Assembly: GCA_902577425.1 (NCBI GenBank)
Contig: CACGZD010000004.1
Span: forward strand, 31,380 to 95,379
Direction of reading: 5' to 3'
Length of the DNA stretch: 64,000 nt
Source of the DNA: an uncultured Alphaproteobacteria bacterium
GTDB lineage: Bacteria; Pseudomonadota; Alphaproteobacteria; HIMB59; GCA-002718135
The position numbers were made by a program, and so were the translations under genes. Under the pieces are notes generated by a model that was given only the letters and a program-made list of their open reading frames with translations, did no database searches and was not told the DNA's origin. Below are positions 34,809-42,563 of the stretch, piece by piece. Each line of letters opens with the position of its first letter. Position 1 is the stretch's first letter.

Positions 34809-36185
34809 ATGAAAAACGATTATATTAGTGAAATTCATAAAAAAGATAGATTAGTTCTTCATCCTTATGAAGATACAAATACAAGAGGAACATATAACCG
34901 TAAACTAATTACAAAATCAGATAATATTTATTTATATGATGAAAATGGGACTGAATATATTGATGGTCCTGGAGGAATGTGGTGTAATAATATTGGCCAC
35001 GGCAATAAGGAAATTGGAGAAGCCGTAAAAAAACAACTTGAAAAATTAGAATATTGTAGTCCTTTTTCAGAATCTACTGAAATATCAGCTGAATTAGCTT
35101 CAGTTTTATCAGAGTTATCTCCCGGTGATCTGAATACAGTTTTTTTTACCACCGATGGATCAACTGCAAATGATACTGCTTTAAGATTTATAATGTTTTA
35201 TAATAATATGCTAGGTCGTCCTAATAAAAAACATATCATTACAAGAAATAAAGCTTATCACGGCAGTACCTATTTAACAGGGTCAATAACTGGGAAAGAT
35301 AGAGAAAAAAATAATTTTGATTTTGAAAAAGATTTTATCCATCATTTAAGTGCTCCTTTAGAGTATAGAAGAAAAGATAATCAAACTGTGGAAGAGTTTT
35401 GTGATGATCTGGTGAAAGAATTTGAAAATAAAATTCTTGAGCTTGGTTCTGAAAATGTCGCTGCTTTTATAGCAGAACCTATTATGGCATCTGGAGGATG
35501 TATAGTTCCACCAGAAGGTTATTTAAAAAAAATTTGGGAAATTTGTAAAAAAAATGATGTACTTTTTATATCTGATGAAGTTGTTACTGGCTTTGGAAGA
35601 ATAGGTCATTTTTTTGCTTCAGAAAAAGTATTTGGAATAAAACCTGACATTATAACTTGTGCTAAAGGTATCACTTCAGGATATATGCCTTTGGGCGCTG
35701 TTTTATTTTCAGATAAATTGCTTAATGATCTCAAAAATGATTCTGCTCTTTTTTTTCATGGATATACATATTCAGGTCACCCCGCTTGTTGTGCAGCAGC
35801 ATTGAAGAATATAGAAATTATTAAAAGAGATAAAATTCTTGAACATGTTCAAAATATAGAACCTTACTTTCATCAACAATTAAAAAAATTATACGATTTA
35901 CCAATTGTAGGAGATATAAGAGGCAAAGGACTTATGGCTGGAATAGAATGCGTGATTAATAAAGATAGTAAAGAGGCTTTAGTATTAGATAAAGCCATAG
36001 GCTCTAGAATTGACGAAGAGTCATTAAAATTGGGATTAATAATTCGTCCACTTTATCATATATGTGTTTTATCTCCTGCTTTAATTATTTCAAAAAATCA
36101 AATTGATACTCTTGTAGATAAATTATATTTAGCAATTAAAAATACAATAACACAATTAGAAGTAGAGGGCTTATGGAAAGGTTAA
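34809..36185 (+). CDS. Class III PLP-dependent aminotransferase
   Basis: A 458-residue fold-type I enzyme of the omega-aminotransferase group (putrescine/beta-alanine/taurine:pyruvate type). The PLP lysine is K286 in CAKGITSGYMPLGA; other marks are DGPGGMWCNNIGHG, TTDGSTANDTALR, the ring-stacking region around KAYHGSTYL, and SDEVVTGFGR. Amine donor and acceptor cannot be fixed, but omega-amines (putrescine, gamma-aminobutyrate, beta-alanine) are usual. It heads an operon with an MFS carrier (10-bp gap), a GNAT and an HD-domain protein, under a BetI-like operator. Confidence 0.87.
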   Translation: MKNDYISEIHKKDRLVLHPYEDTNTRGTYNRKLITKSDNIYLYDENGTEYIDGPGGMWCNNIGHGNKEIGEAVKKQLEKLEYCSPFSESTEISAELASVLSELSPGDLNTVFFTTDGSTANDTALRFIMFYNNMLGRPNKKHIITRNKAYHGSTYLTGSITGKDREKNNFDFEKDFIHHLSAPLEYRRKDNQTVEEFCDDLVKEFENKILELGSENVAAFIAEPIMASGGCIVPPEGYLKKIWEICKKNDVLFISDEVVTGFGRIGHFFASEKVFGIKPDIITCAKGITSGYMPLGAVLFSDKLLNDLKNDSALFFHGYTYSGHPACCAAALKNIEIIKRDKILEHVQNIEPYFHQQLKKLYDLPIVGDIRGKGLMAGIECVINKDSKEALVLDKAIGSRIDEESLKLGLIIRPLYHICVLSPALIISKNQIDTLVDKLYLAIKNTITQLEVEGLWKG

Positions 36186-36194
36186 AACTTCTTA

Positions 36195-37382
36195 ATGCTT
36201 TCCAATATTAAAAGATATTTTGACTTTAGTTCAATAAATTCTAGTATAAAATATTTATCTATTGTTGCTTTCTTTACAGGCACAGTCCTTGGTTATTTTT
36301 TCACAATAATAGTAATTTTACAAAAATATGCAGGTTATTCAGAATCAATAATTGGTTTAATTGCTTCTAGTTTTTCTTTTGGGTTAATGTCTGCAGGATT
36401 TTTTGTGTCTAAAACTTTAGATAGATTTGGATTATTTAATACACTGATATTCTCAGTATGTATTCAAGCCTTATGTGTTATTTCTATGTTTGTATATTTT
36501 AATCCAATAAATTTTGTCATTTGTCATTTTATCATGGGACTTACGGGAGGCATGAATTGGATGACAATGGATACTTGGGTAAATATTGTTTCTAATAACA
36601 ATAATAGAGGGAAATCTATAGGTTTATATAATTCTGCAATTTCAATTGGTTTTGGTGTAGGGCCATTAATTGTAGCTGTTTTAGGAAGTAAAGGATCTTT
36701 ACCAATTTTTATATGCTTAATATTAATGGCTTTCAGAATTTTTATGATTATTTTAATAAAGAAACATATCGAAAATGTAGAAATACCTAAGCAAAAGAAA
36801 CAAATTAGTTTTTCATTCATTGTAATGGCCCCTTTTGTTTTTGTTGCTATATTTATTGGGGGAATTAATGACTCTACTTTCGGTGCTTTATTTCCAGCAT
36901 TTATGATAAATGAATTCTTTTCTGACAGACAAATTGGTTTCTATTATTTTTTGGGAGCTTTTGCTGGTGTCTTATCTCAACCTTTTGTAGGAGCATTAAG
37001 TGATAAAATAGATAAAAGAAAATTAATTTTTATTTTTCTTTGTGGAAATATTATATGGCCACTACTCCTATTAAAAACTATAAACTTAGATTACGCTGTT
37101 TACTTATCAGTAATTATATGGGGTTGTTCAAGTATTAGTTTGTATACTGTGACTTTGGCCTATTTAGGACAAAGGATAAAAATAAAGGAAATAGCAATAG
37201 CTACCTCATTATTCATCATAATATATGAAGCAGGAGAATTCATAGGGCCTATTTCCGTAGGTATAGTTATGGACAGTATTGGAAATAATGGATTTATTTA
37301 TAGCCTATTAATATTTACTAGTTTTAGTATAATAATTGGATTTATCAGATCAGTTTTAAAAAATGACAATAAAAATAATTAA
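36195..37382 (+). CDS. MFS transporter (12 helices)
   Basis: A 395-residue, very hydrophobic protein with about 12 predicted helices and the inter-helix motif SKTLDRFG (loop 2-3) and its repeat GALSDKIDKRK (loop 8-9), typical of the major facilitator superfamily. The QPFVGALSDKID block and GGMNWMTMDTW segment fit the YcaD/YfkF-like sugar/drug subgroup. The direction of transport and substrate are unknown; context suggests uptake or release of an amine or its acid. The last 20 bp overlap the GNAT gene. Confidence 0.83.
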   Translation: MLSNIKRYFDFSSINSSIKYLSIVAFFTGTVLGYFFTIIVILQKYAGYSESIIGLIASSFSFGLMSAGFFVSKTLDRFGLFNTLIFSVCIQALCVISMFVYFNPINFVICHFIMGLTGGMNWMTMDTWVNIVSNNNNRGKSIGLYNSAISIGFGVGPLIVAVLGSKGSLPIFICLILMAFRIFMIILIKKHIENVEIPKQKKQISFSFIVMAPFVFVAIFIGGINDSTFGALFPAFMINEFFSDRQIGFYYFLGAFAGVLSQPFVGALSDKIDKRKLIFIFLCGNIIWPLLLLKTINLDYAVYLSVIIWGCSSISLYTVTLAYLGQRIKIKEIAIATSLFIIIYEAGEFIGPISVGIVMDSIGNNGFIYSLLIFTSFSIIIGFIRSVLKNDNKNN

Positions 37383-37809
37383 AGCAAAAAAAGAGAATAT
37401 TAATGATGTTGGCATTCTATTTGATTTATATAGGCAATTTTATAAATATAATCCTGAATTAAAAAAATCTACAAAATATATTAAAGAGAGAATTTCCAAA
37501 AAAGACTCAACCATTTTTGTATGTTACCAAGATAAGGAGGCATGCGGATTTGTGCAATTATATGAAACTTTTGATTCCCTTAATATTAATAAAAAATTAA
37601 TCTTATATGATTTGTTTGTAAAAGAAACTTTTAGAAAAAAAAGAATAGGTAGAAAATTAATGAATACTGCAAAAAAATTTGCTGTTAAAAAGAAAATTAA
37701 AATAATAGAATTATCTACTGCAATTACTAATAAGAAGGCTCAATCACTTTATGAATCTCTTGAATATAAAAGAGATAAAGAATATTATAATTACTATTTA
37801 GAGTTATAA
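37363..37809 (+). CDS. GNAT-family N-acetyltransferase
   Basis: A 148-residue acetyltransferase with motif A YDLFVKETFRKKRIGRKLM (the R-x-x-R/K-G/I-x-G/R acetyl-CoA loop) and motif B AQSLYESLEYKRDKEYYNYYL. The C-terminal pattern is like that of diamine and aminoalkyl-phosphonate acetyltransferases, but this is a generic GNAT feature. It overlaps the MFS gene and is 3 bp from the HD-protein gene, so all are translated from one mRNA. It may acetylate the amine handled by the operon. Confidence 0.8.
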   Translation: MTIKIIKAKKENINDVGILFDLYRQFYKYNPELKKSTKYIKERISKKDSTIFVCYQDKEACGFVQLYETFDSLNINKKLILYDLFVKETFRKKRIGRKLMNTAKKFAVKKKIKIIELSTAITNKKAQSLYESLEYKRDKEYYNYYLEL

Positions 37810-37812
37810 AAT

Positions 37813-38382
37813 ATGAAAACTGTAAAATTCAATGAAATGAAAGATGGTGACAAAGAAGATTATGAACTGCTTGCTAAATTTGAAGATAAATACATAGAAG
37901 GTACGGCTGATAGAGTTATTCGCATATTAAAAGGACTAGATAGTTCATTAGGTGGATACAAAGTTTCTAGATTAGAACACTCATTACAAACTGCCTCAAG
38001 AGCATTGAGGGATAATGCCTCAGAAGAAATGATAGTTGCAGCCCTACTTCATGATATTGGAGATGAAATAGCACCTTTAAATCATTCAGAAATATCTGCA
38101 GCAGTATTAAGACCTTTTGTTTCTGAAAAAACTCATTGGATAGTTCAAAAACATGGATTATTTCAATCTTATTATTATAATCATTATTATGGTAATGATC
38201 GAAATTTAAGAGATAAATATAAAGATCATCCTTTTTTTGAAGATACTGTTAATTTTTGTTCAAGGTGGGATCAAAATTCCTTTAATCCAAATTATGATAC
38301 CATCCCCCTTAAAGACTTTATTCCTATAGTTTATAAAATTTTTAATAGAGTCCCTCACAAACATGTATATTTAGGACTTTAA
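37813..38382 (+). CDS. HD-domain protein resembling PhnZ/TmpB-type diiron oxygenases
   Basis: A 189-residue HD-domain protein. Six potential metal ligands are in order: H56 (VSRLEHSLQTA), H80-D81 (LLHDIGD), H91 (NHSE), H114 (QKHG) and D153 (RWDQ). From memory, the VS-x-LEHS-x-Q-x-A segment and the RWDQ end are close to PhnZ, the mixed-valent diiron oxygenase that cleaves hydroxy-aminoethylphosphonate; TmpB does the same with the trimethylated compound. The PhnZ gating Tyr and Glu just before the first His are not kept. A plain phosphohydrolase is the alternative. It is the last gene of the operon and converges with a thioesterase gene 5 bp away. Confidence 0.72.
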   Translation: MKTVKFNEMKDGDKEDYELLAKFEDKYIEGTADRVIRILKGLDSSLGGYKVSRLEHSLQTASRALRDNASEEMIVAALLHDIGDEIAPLNHSEISAAVLRPFVSEKTHWIVQKHGLFQSYYYNHYYGNDRNLRDKYKDHPFFEDTVNFCSRWDQNSFNPNYDTIPLKDFIPIVYKIFNRVPHKHVYLGL

Positions 38383-38387
38383 TTAAA

Positions 38388-38855
38388 TTATTTTTTTAAT
38401 TTATTTATAAGATGTAAATTTCCTGGATTAAAATTGCTTTTGTTATCTTCTATAAAGTTTTTAATTAAATTACTTTTAGATTCTTCAAATTCTGTTACTT
38501 TACGAGAATTCAAATCTACATATAGTGAACAAACTTCGGTTGTGGCTGCTAGGTATTTCTCTGACTTATGAATCATTTCAAGTTTATAAACAATACGTTT
38601 TTTGTCAAAATCAATAAAAAGTAAATTAATATCAACTTCATCTCCAACCTTAACTTCCATGTCATAAGTTGTATGCGATTCTACAGCAAAAGTAGTTCTT
38701 TTTTCAATTTTAGCTGCATCTTCTCCTATATTAAATTTTTGCAGTAAAACTTCCCAAGCAGAATCAAAAAGATGAATATAAAAAGCGAGGTTCATGTGAC
38801 CATTATAATCAGTCCATTCAGACTTAACTCGACCTGTTTTTAAATAAATACTCAC
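38388..38855 (-). CDS. Hotdog thioesterase, CdhB (betainyl-CoA thioesterase)-like
   Basis: A 155-residue single hotdog-fold domain with [18 protein letters not shown] at 14-31, where the Asp and His/Asn of 4-hydroxybenzoyl-CoA-type thioesterases lie. Its overall pattern, including [14 protein letters not shown] and VYKLEMIH, is that of the thioesterase often fused to L-carnitine 3-dehydrogenase and of free-standing CdhB, which hydrolyses betainyl-CoA to glycine betaine. It is divergent from a CdhC-like gene across a 43-bp gap, which strongly supports this role. No carnitine dehydrogenase domain is attached or nearby. Confidence 0.78.
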   Translation of the reverse strand: MSIYLKTGRVKSEWTDYNGHMNLAFYIHLFDSAWEVLLQKFNIGEDAAKIEKRTTFAVESHTTYDMEVKVGDEVDINLLFIDFDKKRIVYKLEMIHKSEKYLAATTEVCSLYVDLNSRKVTEFEESKSNLIKNFIEDNKSNFNPGNLHLINKLKK

Positions 38856-38898
38856 TTGTCTAATTCCTTATTCTGAGATACATCAAATTATATTAAAA

Positions 38899-39789
38899 AT
38901 GAACAATGAAGTTATAATAAGTTGTGCTGTTACTGGTTCTGGAGATACTGCTAAAAAGCATCCTGAACTTCCAATAACTCCAAAACAAATAGCCGATGCG
39001 GCTATTGAGGCAGCTAAAGAGGGAGCGGCTATTGCTCATATGCATGTGCGAGAACCAGATGGAAAACCTAGTAGAAAACTTGAATACTATAAAGAGGTTG
39101 CAGATAGAATCAGATCAAGCGATACTGATGTTGTAATCAATTTTACTACTGGTATGGGAGGAGACTTTGAAGTTGGAGAAGGAAAAGATCCTTTAAATCC
39201 TATAGGGCCTAACACTGATATGGTGCATGCTCTTGATCGTTTAGAACATGTTGAGGAATTATTGCCAGAAATATGTACTTTAGATTGTGGCTCTTTGAAT
39301 TTTGGAGATACAAATATGTTATTTGTCCATACTCCAATTCAATTGAGAGCTGCTGCAAAAAAAATGCAAGATTTAGGAGTTAAACCAGAAATGGAAGCTT
39401 TTGAAATGGGGCACTTATGGTTTGCAAATCAATTATATAAAGAAGGATTAGTTGATGGACCTCCAATGTATCAAATATGTTTAGGTATACCTTGGGGCTC
39501 TCCAGCTGATACAAGCTCAATGAAAGTAATGGCAGATATGATACCTCCCGAAGGTATCTGGGCTGGTTTTGGTATAGGAAGACATCAAATGCCTATGGCT
39601 GCTCAAGCTGTAATTTTAGGTGGAAATGTTCGCGTAGGTCTTGAAGATAATTTATATTTAAAAAAAGGAGTATTAGCATCAAATGGTCAATTAGTTGAAA
39701 AAGCAGCAAGAATAGTTGATGATTTGGGTGCTAGGATATTAAATCCTGAAGAAGTAAGGAAAAAATTAAAATTAAAAAAAAATTTTTAA
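38899..39789 (+). CDS. BKACE-family enzyme, dehydrocarnitine cleavage (CdhC)-like
   Basis: A 296-residue beta-keto acid cleavage enzyme of the DUF849 family. The zinc ligands are in HMHVREPDG (H47, H49), and [19 protein letters not shown] and GLEDNLYL follow, with the Glu of GLEDN near the catalytic end. In Pseudomonas, CdhC reacts 3-dehydrocarnitine with acetyl-CoA to give betainyl-CoA and acetoacetate. Other BKACE members act on 3-keto-5-aminohexanoate; the presence of a CdhB-like thioesterase next to it makes the carnitine reaction more likely. Confidence 0.83.
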   Translation: MNNEVIISCAVTGSGDTAKKHPELPITPKQIADAAIEAAKEGAAIAHMHVREPDGKPSRKLEYYKEVADRIRSSDTDVVINFTTGMGGDFEVGEGKDPLNPIGPNTDMVHALDRLEHVEELLPEICTLDCGSLNFGDTNMLFVHTPIQLRAAAKKMQDLGVKPEMEAFEMGHLWFANQLYKEGLVDGPPMYQICLGIPWGSPADTSSMKVMADMIPPEGIWAGFGIGRHQMPMAAQAVILGGNVRVGLEDNLYLKKGVLASNGQLVEKAARIVDDLGARILNPEEVRKKLKLKKNF

Positions 39790-39795
39790 ATTTTT

Positions 39796-40803
39796 ATGAG
39801 TATTGAATCAAAATATGTTGCCTTGAAAGAATACATACCTATGGGAAATCCTAGTTTATCTCATTTTGATTTAAAATCTGAAACAATTTCTCTAAAAAAT
39901 AATGATGAAGTTTTAGTAGCTAATAAATGGATATCTGTGGATCCTTATATGAGAGCTAGGATGACTGAAAGAAAAAATTACAAACCTCCTTTTGAAATTG
40001 GAAAACCTATGGAAGGAACAGCAATTGGAGAAATAATTGAGAGTAAATCAAATAATTTTAAAAAAGGAGATTTCGTACTAAGTGAATTTGGTTGGAGAGA
40101 TAATTTTATTGCAAATTCAGACTCGCTTAAAAAAATTAACCCTATTAATGTTCCTATACAAACATACTTAGGTCCTTTAGGTTTTACTGGTCATACAGCA
40201 TATATTGGACTTTTTAGAATAGCAAAAATAAAACAAAACCAAACTATTCTTGTTTCTTCTGCAGCAGGAAGTGTAGGATCTACTGTTTGTCAAATTGCTA
40301 AAATATTAGGATGTAAAGTTATTGCAAGTACTGGTAGTGATGAAAAAGTAGAGTGGCTAAAAAAAGAAATTGGTGTTGATCATGCTTTTAATTACAAAAA
40401 AATTGATAATCTAGTTTTGCACTTTAAAGATATTTGTCCAGAAGGTTTTGATATTTACTTTGATAATGTTGGAGGAGATTTTCTTGAGGCGGCAATTTTT
40501 AGAATGAAAAATTTTGGTAGAATTGTTATTTGTGGAAGGATTTCTCAAATGAATGCAACTTCACCTGGTGAAGGATTAAAAAATATGGCTCATGTTTTAG
40601 TAAAGAGATTAACTATTAAAGGTTTTTTAATATTTGATCACTATGATGATTATAAAGATTTTGAAAACGATATGAGCAATTGGGTAATAAATAAAAAAAT
40701 TAAATGGAGAGAAACTATTGTTGAGGGGATTGAAAATTCACCTCAAGCTTTCTTAGACTTATTAAATGGCAAAAATATAGGCAAAATGATTGTTAAAATC
40801 TAA
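39796..40803 (+). CDS. NADP-dependent medium-chain oxidoreductase (zinc-independent MDR)
   Basis: A 335-residue member of the leukotriene B4 12-hydroxydehydrogenase / curcumin reductase group of the MDR superfamily. It has WISVDPYMRARM in the N-terminal domain and the NADP-binding VSSAAGSVGSTVCQIAK in the Rossmann domain; zinc ligands are absent. Members reduce activated C=C bonds of enones. It begins 6 bp after the BKACE gene, so it may act on a related keto or enoyl intermediate, though this family is also common as a detoxifying reductase. It converges with the XRE regulator gene (4-bp overlap). Confidence 0.85.
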   Translation: MSIESKYVALKEYIPMGNPSLSHFDLKSETISLKNNDEVLVANKWISVDPYMRARMTERKNYKPPFEIGKPMEGTAIGEIIESKSNNFKKGDFVLSEFGWRDNFIANSDSLKKINPINVPIQTYLGPLGFTGHTAYIGLFRIAKIKQNQTILVSSAAGSVGSTVCQIAKILGCKVIASTGSDEKVEWLKKEIGVDHAFNYKKIDNLVLHFKDICPEGFDIYFDNVGGDFLEAAIFRMKNFGRIVICGRISQMNATSPGEGLKNMAHVLVKRLTIKGFLIFDHYDDYKDFENDMSNWVINKKIKWRETIVEGIENSPQAFLDLLNGKNIGKMIVKI

Positions 40804-42245
40804 ACAGTCACATAAGGGGACGTCCCTCTATAATTAATATCTAATTTTAAATCTTTATCTATGGGAGGAAATGCTCTTTGTTGACAATTAATTCTAGGAC
40901 ATATCCTGCATGAAATTCCTATGGGTGTCTCTAAGTTTTTATTTTGAATGTCCATTCCTTCTGAATATGTTAATTCTTTTGCATATTGAATATCACAACC
41001 TAAGCCAATAGAAACAAAACTTTTTGGCATACCATGTTTTTCTATTCCTTTTTCAAAAGCTCTAGCTATACAAAAATACACTTTTCCATCTGGCATTCTT
41101 GATATTTGAGGATGAATTTTCCCTGGATTTAAAAAAGCTATATATACATTCCATCTGGGGCATGAGCCTCCATGTCTTGGAATATGAATACCAGATAAAG
41201 AAAATCTTTTAGATACATTCCCTGCTATATCTGTTTTTAAAAAATGAAATGGAACTCCTTCAGCACCAGGTCTTTGTAAATTAGTTAAACGATGAGTAAT
41301 TTGTTCAAAACTAGCAGCATAATGATGCATTAATATCTCAATGTCATATTTATATTTTTTTGCACTTTTAAGAAAATCATCATAAGGCATCAATAGTGCA
41401 GCTGAAAAATAATTTAATAATGATATTTTAAGTAAAGCAATTAATTCATCTGAATAAAATTTATTTTTATTAATTATTTGCTCTATAATTTTTTGACATT
41501 CGCAATAACCTATTTGGTAGGCTAGATGAAAATTTCTAGCAGTATAGGTAAGCATTTCTGATAAAATAAGAGTATTATTTTTGTCATCAAATTTTTTAAC
41601 TGATTTTTCATCTTCTTCTGGTGGTACTATTTTAACTTTTATATTATGCTCGCTTTGTAAATAACTTGTAAATTTGATTTCAGTAGACCCTATTCCAGGC
41701 CCAAACTGTAAACCAATTTTATCTCTTAATGACTCAGCTTTTTTTTCTAAAGAATCAAAATAATTTTTATTTTCTTGCAAAAAGTCTGAAACAATTTCTA
41801 CTGGCAAACGAGTAGATTTTCTTTCTGAAATACCTGATTCTACATCCATAATTTCAAGACGATTTTGCATATCATCTCTTAAGCTCTTGTAAGAATCATT
41901 GAGCATCAACAATGCTTTAGCAATATTAGGATTGCTACCAATAAATTCAGCAGTCTCTAAATTAGTAATGTCTAAGTCATCAAATATTTCATTACTTAAA
42001 ACTTCCATTGTGTCAGCTAATATTCTTTTATTACTCTCTACTGTTAAATCTTTTAAAGAGAGGTTAAGCTCATTACCTATTTTGATCAAAAGAGGAACAG
42101 TAAGTGTTCTTCTACCGTTTTCTAAAAGATTTAAATAACTTGCTGATATACCAAGATTTTTTGAAAAATCAGATTGAGATATGCCCTTTGATCTCCGCTC
42201 TTTTCTAATTCTAGGACCTAAGTTTATTAATTCAGAAGATTTCAT
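40800..42245 (-). CDS. XRE-family regulator with IrrE-like and DUF2083 domains (RamB/ScfR-like)
   Basis: A 481-residue regulator: N-terminal HTH (about 12-65, with SQSDFSKNLGISASYLNLLENGRR), a central IrrE/ImmA-like peptidase-fold domain without a clear HExxH, and a C-terminal DUF2083 domain with a Cys-rich end (SCRICPRINCQQRAFPP). This layout is that of RamB, MccR and ScfR-type regulators, which respond to short-chain acyl-CoA levels and control acetate or propionate metabolism. It probably links CoA-thioester flow to gene expression. Targets cannot be read from this window. Confidence 0.87.
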   Translation of the reverse strand: MKSSELINLGPRIRKERRSKGISQSDFSKNLGISASYLNLLENGRRTLTVPLLIKIGNELNLSLKDLTVESNKRILADTMEVLSNEIFDDLDITNLETAEFIGSNPNIAKALLMLNDSYKSLRDDMQNRLEIMDVESGISERKSTRLPVEIVSDFLQENKNYFDSLEKKAESLRDKIGLQFGPGIGSTEIKFTSYLQSEHNIKVKIVPPEEDEKSVKKFDDKNNTLILSEMLTYTARNFHLAYQIGYCECQKIIEQIINKNKFYSDELIALLKISLLNYFSAALLMPYDDFLKSAKKYKYDIEILMHHYAASFEQITHRLTNLQRPGAEGVPFHFLKTDIAGNVSKRFSLSGIHIPRHGGSCPRWNVYIAFLNPGKIHPQISRMPDGKVYFCIARAFEKGIEKHGMPKSFVSIGLGCDIQYAKELTYSEGMDIQNKNLETPIGISCRICPRINCQQRAFPPIDKDLKLDINYRGTSPYVTV

Positions 42246-42369
42246 ATTTACAAAATTTACAAATTAAGATTTTTTACAATCATGTTCTTTACATAAATTA
42301 TGGCTGAAATTCAAAAAAAAAATTGATTTTTTTTAAATTAGTAAATAATGTCAATTATCAAGGAAAATA

Positions 42370-42549
42370 ATGAAAAAAAAAGAAAAAACTAAGAAAAAGA
42401 TCAAAAGTGAAGATCTTAATAAAACTCTCATTACTAGTGAGTTTACAAAAAAAGATATCGAAAAGTCTTATAATTTAGACAATTTAAGAGGTACAGAAGC
42501 CTATTACTCAAATAGATATGGCTGGACTCTAAGAAAGTCTATCGGTTAG
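42370..42549 (+). CDS. Small hypothetical protein, 59 residues
   Basis: An intact small reading frame with AAGGA 5 nt before its ATG. The peptide is very Lys-rich at the N-terminus (MKKKEKTKKKIKS), then acidic/mixed, and ends LRGTEAYYSNRYGWTLRKSIG; the aromatic Y/W pattern at the end looks selected rather than random. It has no membrane segment. I do not recognise the family. It lies in the gap between the divergent XRE gene and the convergent ppc gene and is preceded by a 124-bp spacer with an A/T-rich stretch. Confidence 0.55.
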   Translation: MKKKEKTKKKIKSEDLNKTLITSEFTKKDIEKSYNLDNLRGTEAYYSNRYGWTLRKSIG

Positions 42550-42563
42550 ATTAGCTTTTATAT

